Shown here: in pieces, positions 1 through 6,261 of the stretch
Position numbering within the stretch: position 1 is the first letter of the stretch
Layout of the letters: the number at the start of each line of letters is the position of its first letter
Source: DP-19 sp041488235
GTDB taxonomy: Bacteria; Desulfobacterota; Binatia; UTPRO1
Direction of reading: 5' to 3'
Length of the DNA stretch: 37,984 nucleotides
NCBI GenBank assembly: GCA_041488235.1
Contig: JBGPOW010000017.1
Span: 1 to 37,984 of the forward strand
The notes under the pieces: model-generated
Told to the model about the DNA's origin: nothing
Database searches by the model: none
The model's input: only the letters and a program-made list of their open reading frames with translations
Translations under genes and position numbers: made by a program

Positions 1-570
1 CGTGAGCTCGGCGGCGCTGAAGCGGTACTCACCGAAGACGAGCTTCAGGCCGGCGCGACGCTTCTGCCAATCGCGCAGCCGGCGCAGGTGATTGATGACT
101 GCGCGGCGAAACGAGTTGTTGTAGGGCACGGCCACGAGGGCGACGCCGCCGGGACGCAGCACGCGTCGGAGCTCGCGCAGCGCCGCCACCGGGCCGGCGG
201 GATCGTGCTCGACGACACCGAGCGAGATCACGGCGCCGAGCGCGCCGTCACGAATCGGCAGCCGCATGGTGTCGGCGGTGAAGAGCGGCACGTCCGCTTC
301 GCGGCGCGCTGCTGCGAGCGCGCTGTGCGCGCGATCGGTGCCGACGACGTCGTAGCCGCGGGCGCGCAGAAAGATGACCCAGCGCGCGAGCCCGCAGCCG
401 GCGTCGAGAATGGGCTCGCCCTTCGGCAGCTGCGCAAGAAAGACCGGCAACGTCGTCTCGAAGTCGCAGAGCTCGACGTGATCGGCGACGCCGTCGAAGC
501 TCCAGAAGACCTGGCTGGTCTCGATGCCGGTGTCGACGCTGTAATACGTGAAGCTCACGAAGCGCCGCAC
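1..570 (-). CDS. SAM-dependent class I methyltransferase (C-terminus cut by window edge)
   Basis: The protein probably transfers a methyl group from S-adenosylmethionine to an unidentified substrate. The SAM-binding glycine motif ILDAGCG is at residues 54-60, followed by GTDRAH with the acidic residue that ends the second strand. Later come SLGVVEHDP (motif II region) and LRRVLRPGGVALVAVP, typical of Methyltransf_11/25 proteins. The reading frame is open to base 1, so the C-terminus lies outside the window. An in-frame TGA lies 27 bases before the GTG chosen as start, which leaves that GTG or the one at 558 as the only sensible starts; neither has a clear ribosome binding site. It begins 35 bases after the stop of the sulfatase gene on the same strand and may be co-transcribed with it. 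The class is secure; the substrate is unknown. Confidence 0.85.
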   Translation of the reverse strand, partial: MRRFVSFTYYSVDTGIETSQVFWSFDGVADHVELCDFETTLPVFLAQLPKGEPILDAGCGLARWVIFLRARGYDVVGTDRAHSALAAARREADVPLFTADTMRLPIRDGALGAVISLGVVEHDPAGPVAALRELRRVLRPGGVALVAVPYNNSFRRAVINHLRRLRDWQKRRAGLKLVFGEYRFSAAELT

Positions 571-605
571 CTTCGCTCGGCGCTCGCCGCCGCGTCAAGC
601 GCGCG

Positions 606-2645
606 TCATTCGTCCTCGGCCGGGTCGGGACCGTTCGGGTCGGAGTCGACCGGCCAGTTCGAACGCAGCTGCCGCAGTCGCGCCGCCATGTTCGTAATGC
701 GGACGGCGTGCTGCGGATCGCTCGCGACGTTCGTCAGCTCGTACGGGTCGTTCAGCAGATCGTAGAGCTCGCGCTGAAAGAGCGTGTTCGGGTCGCCGGG
801 GGTCACGGGAATCTCGGTGTACTTCCACTGCGACTCGCGGATGAGCGCCCACGGATGCGTCCCCGGCCACGCCTCCGCGAGGAGATCGCTCCGCCATGGC
901 GTCGGCTCGGTGCCGTCGAGCACGCGGACGAGGCTGCGCCCATCTTGGAAGAGCGGCACGCCCGCGCCGGCGAGCTCGGCGAATGTGGATGCAAAGTCGA
1001 TGTTGAGCGCGAACTTGCTCTCCTTTCGCGGCAACGGCGCGAGTTTCGGGTAGCGCACCATCATCGGCGCGCGGATCGATTCCTCATAGGGCTGGTTCTT
1101 CGCGCGCAGGCGATGCTCGCCCCACAGCCAGCCATTGTCGGAGAAGTAGAGCACGAACGTGTCGTCGGCGACGCCGAGGTCGCGCAGGAGCTGCATGATG
1201 CCGGTGATGCCGAACGTCGTGCTGCCGCCGATCGCCTCGTCGACGGCTTGCAGCATCTCCAGCTGGTCGATGCGGACCTGGTCGAGGTCGGCGGAGTTCT
1301 GCGGCTGCGTGTTCTGCAGCCACGTCGGCTTGTCGGAGACGTCGGCCTCGTTGTAGCTCGGCGGCCGCCACGGCGCGATGCTCTGGAACATGCCCTCGTG
1401 CCGCGGCGCCGGCACCTGCGGCAGATGCGGCGCCTTGAACGCGAGGTAGAGGAAGAACGGCTGGCCTGCCGCGACGGCGCTCGTGATGAACGTCTTCGCC
1501 TTCTCGCGCAGGACGTCGGTCGAGTAATCGGCCGGCGTACTGCCGTACGCGTTCTCGACGTAGCCGCCCTGCCCGTCGGGCTCGACGATCTTGTAGTTGT
1601 AGTAGTTGACGGTCTTCATCCCATGCCACTCCATCCATCCCGGTGGCACGTATGGCGGATTGCCCGTCGTCCAGAGGCCGTTGTAGCCGTTCAAGTACTT
1701 GCCCATGAGCGACGTCCGATAGCCGGCGCCCTGCAGCCAGGTGGCGATCGTCGAGCTGTCGTTGAAGTCGTCGGCGCCGCCGTTGTTGCCGTCGTTCTTG
1801 TAGACGCCGGTGCGGTGCGAGTACTCGCCGGTCAAGATGCTCGAGCGGCTCGGGCAGCAGAGCGGCGTCGTCATGAATGCCTCGGTGAACTCCACGCCCT
1901 GGTCCGCGAGCTCGGCGCGCGTCCGCTGCATCACCGACGTCGTGCCGTCGAGGGAGTGCGTGGTGCCGGTCGTGTCCCAGCGCTGATCGTCGCTCAAGAT
2001 GAAGAGGATGTTCGGTCGGAGCGGCTGCGGGTTCGGTCCGAAGCGGTCGACCCACACGTGCAGCAGGGTGACGAGACAATCGCGGAGCGGCGCGCCGTTG
2101 ACGGGGTTGCCGCTGCCGCCTACCGCCGCGCCGCACTGCGCGCCGACCGCGGGTACGAGCAGTTGGCTCGCGACGTCCTGCCCGACCGCGACGATGCATT
2201 TGTCAGGCAGACGATCGAGCTGGCGTCGCGCCTTCAGCTCGAGCGTCGCGGGATCCTGCTGGCGGATGAGGCCGCCGAGCTTCTTCCCGACGTAGACCGC
2301 GACGCCCTTGCCGATGCGCTTTTGGCAGCGCAGCTGGTCGCGGAGGACGCCCTTGTCCACGGCGGAGGTCGGAGGATCGTTGGCGCCGTAGGCGAGCGCG
2401 ACCGCGTCGTCGACGAGCGTCCCCGCGCACGGCGGCGGGTCGCTCAGCCGGCACTCGGTTGCGGGACCGCTGCGAAAACGTTTGTCGTTGCAGCGGACGT
2501 CGCGGCTGATGCTCCGACGCACGGCGCTGGCTTCATCGCGCAGCGTACAGCCCGCGGAGACCGGATGCGGAGACACCAGGACGGCGAGGAAGCAGACGAC
2601 CGCGGAACGACGCGCGACGACACGGCACGAACTCGACACGCGCAT
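606..2645 (-). CDS. Exported type I sulfatase with Cys-rich N-terminal extension
   Basis: A 679-residue formylglycine-dependent sulfatase that should hydrolyse a sulfate ester outside the cytoplasm. Residues 1-31 form a signal peptide (Arg-rich start, hydrophobic core, PVSAG). The metal-binding NILFILSDDQ is at 212-221. The signature CCPSR is at 263-267, with Cys263 the residue to be converted to formylglycine. MGKYLNGYN (about 314-322) and FSDNGWLWGEHR (501-512) complete the active site. The LCCPSR context resembles N-acetylglucosamine-6-sulfatases, but the substrate cannot be read from sequence. Residues 32-205 are not part of the sulfatase fold: they contain about ten cysteines and helical Lys/Arg-rich stretches, and look like a separate exported module. 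GGAGG lies 5 bases before the ATG. The gene is divergent from the metallo-beta-lactamase-fold gene at 2763. No formylglycine-generating enzyme is in the window. Confidence 0.93.
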   Translation of the reverse strand: MRVSSSCRVVARRSAVVCFLAVLVSPHPVSAGCTLRDEASAVRRSISRDVRCNDKRFRSGPATECRLSDPPPCAGTLVDDAVALAYGANDPPTSAVDKGVLRDQLRCQKRIGKGVAVYVGKKLGGLIRQQDPATLELKARRQLDRLPDKCIVAVGQDVASQLLVPAVGAQCGAAVGGSGNPVNGAPLRDCLVTLLHVWVDRFGPNPQPLRPNILFILSDDQRWDTTGTTHSLDGTTSVMQRTRAELADQGVEFTEAFMTTPLCCPSRSSILTGEYSHRTGVYKNDGNNGGADDFNDSSTIATWLQGAGYRTSLMGKYLNGYNGLWTTGNPPYVPPGWMEWHGMKTVNYYNYKIVEPDGQGGYVENAYGSTPADYSTDVLREKAKTFITSAVAAGQPFFLYLAFKAPHLPQVPAPRHEGMFQSIAPWRPPSYNEADVSDKPTWLQNTQPQNSADLDQVRIDQLEMLQAVDEAIGGSTTFGITGIMQLLRDLGVADDTFVLYFSDNGWLWGEHRLRAKNQPYEESIRAPMMVRYPKLAPLPRKESKFALNIDFASTFAELAGAGVPLFQDGRSLVRVLDGTEPTPWRSDLLAEAWPGTHPWALIRESQWKYTEIPVTPGDPNTLFQRELYDLLNDPYELTNVASDPQHAVRITNMAARLRQLRSNWPVDSDPNGPDPAEDE

Positions 2646-2744
2646 GACGACCTCCGGGAGGGGGAAGGTTCAATCCATCGGTAGCAGAGTGCCGTGCCGG
2701 AACGCAAAGAATTTCGCGGGTGCCGAGTGGCGACCGCCGCCGCG

Positions 2745-2762
2745 GCGCGCTAAGCAGCGCGC
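2745..2762 (+). promoter_or_regulatory. Perfect hairpin immediately before a start codon
   Basis: GCGCGCT at 2745-2751 and AGCGCGC at 2756-2762 form a perfect 7-bp stem with the loop AAGC. The right arm ends on the base before the ATG at 2763. It occupies the place where a Shine-Dalgarno sequence would be, and no such sequence is visible. It could reduce translation initiation, or the transcript could start at or near the ATG. Function is inference only. Confidence 0.4.
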
Positions 2763-4013
2763 ATGTCGCACATACTCGAGATCGCCGAAGACCTGTGGAC
2801 GGGGCGCGTCACGACGGCGGAGCGCCACCCGGTCACGGAGCCGTTGCAAGAGCTCGCAGAGCTCGGGCACGGCGTCGCCTTCGTCTCCAGCTTCGCGAAC
2901 GTCACGGCGATCGAGACCGACGCGGGGCTGGTGCTGATCGACGTCGGCGGCTTCGTGGTCGCGCGCCAGGTCCACGACATCGTCCGCGCCTGGTCGACAC
3001 GGCCGCTGCACACCGCCGTCTACACCCACGGCCACGTCGATCACGTGTTCGGCGTCCCGCTCTACGAGGAGGAGGCGCGTCGCGCCGCGTCCGCGCCGCC
3101 GCGTGTCGTCGCGCACGAGGCCGTCGTCGCCCGCTTCGACCGCTACCGTCTGAGCGCCGGCTACAATCAGCATATCAATGCCCGACAATTCGGGCTGCGG
3201 CGCTTCCAGTGGCCGACCGACTACCGCTACCCCGACGTGACGTATCGCGACCGTCTCGAGCTTCTCGTCGGCGACATTCGGTTCGTCCTGCACCACGCGC
3301 GCGGCGAGACCGACGACCACACGTGGGTGTGGGTACCGGAGCACAAGCTGCTCTGCACCGGCGATCTCTTCATCTGGGCGTCGCCGAACTGCGGCAATCC
3401 GCAGAAGGTGCAGCGCTACCCGCGTGAGTGGGCGCAGGCGCTACGGACGATGAGCACGCTCGGCGCGGAGACGCTCTGCCCGGGGCACGGATTTCCCGTG
3501 CTCGGTCGCGATCGCGTCGCGCAAGCGCTCGTGGAGACGGCCGAGCTCCTCGAGTCGCTGCACGATCAGACGCTCGCGCTGATGAACGCCGGCGCGTGTC
3601 TCGACGAGATCCTGCACACGGTGCGCGCACCGGCGCACCTCCTCGCGCGACCGTACCTGCGGCCCGTCTATGACCAGCCCGAGTTCATCGTGCGCAACGT
3701 GTGGCGCTTGTACGGCGGCTGGTACGACGGCAATCCCTCACACCTCGAGCCGGCGCCCGACGCGGCGCTGGCGCAGGAGCTCGCGACGCTCGCCGGCGGC
3801 GCGGCGCGAGTCGCAAGCCGTGCGCGCGACCTCGCGGAGCGCGGCGAGCTCGCACTCGCCTGCCACCTCGCCGAGCTCGCGCTGCGCGCATCACCGGACG
3901 ATGCCGCCGTTCGCGACGTCAGGTGCGACGTCTACCGGCACCGCGCCGACGCCGCGGAGTCGACGATGGCGCGCGGCATCTATCGCGCCGCCGCCGAGGA
4001 GCGCGACGTGTAG
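2763..4013 (+). CDS. Metallo-beta-lactamase-fold hydrolase with alkylsulfatase-like C-terminal domain
   Basis: A 416-residue probable zinc hydrolase related to the SdsA1/BDS1 alkylsulfatases. The N-terminal metallo-beta-lactamase domain (about 35-250) carries THGHVDH at 88-94 (His89, His91, Asp93, His94), His178 in the LHHARGETDDH stretch, the TGD aspartate at 201, and CPGHG at 239-243. The stretch YNQHINARQF (134-143) is typical of this branch. The C-terminal part (about 300-416), with YGGWYDGNPSHL, matches the alkylsulfatase dimerisation domain. The usual C-terminal SCP2-like domain is absent. No signal peptide is seen, so it is probably cytoplasmic. The pairing with a divergent sulfatase suggests sulfate-ester use, but hydrolysis of another ester or a thioester is possible. 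The stop codon abuts the stop of the convergent gene at 4014. Confidence 0.85.
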   Translation: MSHILEIAEDLWTGRVTTAERHPVTEPLQELAELGHGVAFVSSFANVTAIETDAGLVLIDVGGFVVARQVHDIVRAWSTRPLHTAVYTHGHVDHVFGVPLYEEEARRAASAPPRVVAHEAVVARFDRYRLSAGYNQHINARQFGLRRFQWPTDYRYPDVTYRDRLELLVGDIRFVLHHARGETDDHTWVWVPEHKLLCTGDLFIWASPNCGNPQKVQRYPREWAQALRTMSTLGAETLCPGHGFPVLGRDRVAQALVETAELLESLHDQTLALMNAGACLDEILHTVRAPAHLLARPYLRPVYDQPEFIVRNVWRLYGGWYDGNPSHLEPAPDAALAQELATLAGGAARVASRARDLAERGELALACHLAELALRASPDDAAVRDVRCDVYRHRADAAESTMARGIYRAAAEERDV

Positions 4014-4499
4014 CTACGGCTCGACGACGATGCGCACGGCGTGTCCGGTGCCTTCGAACGACGACAGGAAATTCCCGTCCGGATCGGTGAGATCGACGTG
4101 GAACGCGACGGCCGCGGTCGTCGCCCTGCGATCGAGCACGTACGTGCCGTGCACCGTCCCGATGCGTAGCAGCTGCCCCGACGCGTCCGAGACGAAGTAC
4201 ACGTTCGTGATCGCGAACCGCCGGTTGCCGGTGCGCACCCACGCGCCGTGGCCCGCGCTCACGAACGGCAGGAAGACGGTCTCGACGAGCGCGCCGTCGC
4301 GCGTGAACGTGATGAGACCTTTGAGCGGCGGCTCGCCCTCGACGGTGGCATCGACGATCCACGAACCGTCGAGGTGCTGGCCGTCGCCGACGGCACTGCT
4401 CGGCGGAAGCGCGCCGACGCGCGCGGGAACGAGCGTCGCGATGGCGCCGCACAAGAGCGCGCCGACGAGACGTCGCGCGGTGAGATGGGTGGTGAGCAT
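4014..4499 (-). CDS. Small exported protein of unknown function
   Basis: A 161-residue protein that I cannot assign to a named family. The start at 4499 is chosen because GAGGAGG lies 9 bases upstream; the frame stays open for another 13 codons, but no better ribosome binding site is seen. Residues 1-30 look like a signal peptide (TARRLVGALLCGAIATLV...GA). The mature part is rich in beta-strand-like segments (SWIVDATVEG, GLITFTRDGA, NRRFAITNVYFVSDASGQ, GTVHGTYVLD) and could form a small lipocalin-like barrel in the periplasm. There are no cysteines in the mature region and no visible catalytic motif. It is convergent with, and directly adjacent to, the hydrolase gene. Confidence 0.75.
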   Translation of the reverse strand: MLTTHLTARRLVGALLCGAIATLVPARVGALPPSSAVGDGQHLDGSWIVDATVEGEPPLKGLITFTRDGALVETVFLPFVSAGHGAWVRTGNRRFAITNVYFVSDASGQLLRIGTVHGTYVLDRRATTAAVAFHVDLTDPDGNFLSSFEGTGHAVRIVVEP

Positions 4500-4639
4500 G
4501 GTCGCATTCCTCCTCGATCTGGGGGCGGTGAAATCCAAGATGAACGCTGCGTACGAAGAGCTGCGCTGTGCATTACCGCACGACGCGCGCAGTCTGCGAC
4601 GTCTGCCCCGCCGGCGTCAAACGATCGCCGGCGCGCGCC

Positions 4640-5020
4640 GACGATTTTTTCTGGAACTTCGGGGCTCATCTCTGCGATCAGGATCGGCAAGGGCAGCTGC
4701 TATCGGCTGCCGGCCGACATCGTCCTTGCGGACGCCAACACCACCGCGCTAAAAATCCTCGCCGATGACGTGCGACTGAACCTCCGAAGCACCTCGTCAT
4801 TCGTGACGGCTCGGTGCGCGGCATGGGAGCCCACGGCGTTCGGCTCGGACATCATTCGCAGATCATCAACGTCACGACGTCGGAGCACGCGCTCACGGGC
4901 TTTTTCGGAGGCGACTTCAATGTCTTCGAGCGCGTCCTGACAGAGGCGAACGGCGGGCAAGCGATCGTCGCCGGTGACGACAGTCTCTTCAAGGAGTCCA
5001 ACGGCGCGAACGCGCGACGC
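4640..5020 (+). pseudogene. Decayed fragment of an exported beta-helix (pectate-lyase-like) protein
   Basis: The 544-base gap between genes holds no intact ORF but has two coding-like fragments in different frames. The first, about 4670-4780, reads GKGSCYRLPADIVLADANTT followed by ALKILADDVRLNL. The second, about 4785-5010, reads KHLVIRDGSVRGMGAHGVRL followed by HHSQIINVTTSEHALTGF. Together they resemble consecutive coils of right-handed parallel beta-helix proteins. The expected coil between 'DVRLNL' and 'HLVIRDG' is missing and the frame changes there, so at least one deletion is likely. No start codon, signal peptide or C-terminus is recognisable. The bases from 4500 to about 4640 hold nothing I can identify. 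Confidence 0.5.
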
Positions 5021-5043
5021 TCCCATGGCGTGGCAGATGGAGC

Positions 5044-6144
5044 TCAGCCGTCGCGACGCGTTCCGTACAGCGCCACGTGTCGAATCATCGTCGCGGCATC
5101 GTTCTGCACCTGGTCGTCGCGGGCCGCGATAGCGACGTAGAACAGCATCTCCTCGGCCCGCGCGGTGTCCATTCCCTCGACGAGCGCGCCGAAAATGCCG
5201 CCGTCCATTCGCGGTCGTGCGCCGAACATCGCCGCGCGGAGATCCGGGTCCGCTTGCAGTGCCTCGACCAGCTCGCGCATCGCCCTCGAGCGGACGGCCG
5301 GGTCGGCGTGGCTGATGCCGGTCTCGAGCAGCCGCCGCAACGACATCGTCGGGATACCGACGGCGGCGGCCAGCGTGTCGCTGAGGGCCAGCGCCGGCCG
5401 CTCGTCGAGCATGGCCGCGATCGCCTCCGCGGGCGGCGCTGTTGCCGGCGGCGGCGGCTGGTTTTTCGGCAGGGCGACGCCGCGCGACGCCGTCCGCGGC
5501 GTCTCCAGCACCTCGAGCGTATGCGGCCGCGTCCCGTCGTAGGTCAAGAGGAAATTGTGCCCCAGCAGTCGCCGCAGCGCGTCTTCGAACGGCACGTCGT
5601 CGAACGCGACGCTCACCTTACGCGTATCGCGAGCGCGCGCGTGAACGGTCACTCCCGATTGCCTGCCGATCTCGTGCAGCACGTCGGCGAGCGGCGCGTT
5701 CTCGAGCCGCACGCTCAGCAGGTTCCGCGAGTACCGGACCGAGATCAGCGGCTTCTCCTCGTGCGACGGCGCGACGTCCGCCGGGCTCGCCGCCCGAGGG
5801 ACGGCCGTTGCGACCGCGTCGGCGCGACCCGCCGTGCACGGCGCCGCAAGGCGCGGCGGCATCGCGGGCGGCGCGGTGCCGCGGCCGCCGGCGATCGTCC
5901 ACACGCTCGCCACTGCGGCGACGACGATCACCGCCGCCACGACGGCCGCGCGCACGATGCGATCGACGGCGCGCGATCCATGCGGCCGCACGGCGCGGCG
6001 CGTGGCGAACAGCTCGTGGAAGCACTCGCCGCAGCCGCCAGCGATGTGTTGTCGCACTTCGGCAGCTGTCGCGAGATCGAGCGCGCCGACCGCGTACCTC
6101 GCGAGGAGCGCACGCGCGTTCTCGTGCGTCACGCGCCAAAGCAT
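5044..6144 (-). CDS. Membrane protein with zinc-finger-like N-terminus and STN domain
   Basis: A 366-residue protein with an unusual architecture. The N-terminal HIAGGCGEC (His33, Cys38, Cys41) resembles the zinc finger of anti-sigma factors, although the His-Cys spacing is four rather than three. One transmembrane segment is at about 62-88, followed by a Pro/Ala-rich linker. The segment from about 134 to 215 (NLLSVRLENAPLADVLHEIG ... VSVAFDDVPFEDALRRLL) matches the secretin/TonB short N-terminal (STN) domain, which would lie in the periplasm. The C-terminal 150 residues look helical and are unassigned. The plan recalls FecR-type regulators, but no sigma-factor gene or TonB receptor is adjacent. 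The start is uncertain: ATG at 6144 or GTG at 6132, neither with a strong ribosome binding site. Confidence 0.78.
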   Translation of the reverse strand: MLWRVTHENARALLARYAVGALDLATAAEVRQHIAGGCGECFHELFATRRAVRPHGSRAVDRIVRAAVVAAVIVVAAVASVWTIAGGRGTAPPAMPPRLAAPCTAGRADAVATAVPRAASPADVAPSHEEKPLISVRYSRNLLSVRLENAPLADVLHEIGRQSGVTVHARARDTRKVSVAFDDVPFEDALRRLLGHNFLLTYDGTRPHTLEVLETPRTASRGVALPKNQPPPPATAPPAEAIAAMLDERPALALSDTLAAAVGIPTMSLRRLLETGISHADPAVRSRAMRELVEALQADPDLRAAMFGARPRMDGGIFGALVEGMDTARAEEMLFYVAIAARDDQVQNDAATMIRHVALYGTRRDG

Positions 6145-6261
6145 ACCCGGTGGGCCATGCCGGGCAAGCCGTCGCGGGTGTCCCGGCGGTCTTCCGACGC
6201 CCGTCGCACCGTCCGCTGCATCCTCGACCGCACCGGCGGGGCAGCGGCCAATGCCGCAGGC

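Noticed and set aside
708..2684. 658-codon open frame on the plus strand
   Set aside because: It is antisense to the sulfatase gene, whose frame has clear motifs and a ribosome binding site. The plus frame is Arg/Asp/Val-rich noise from high-GC codon bias.
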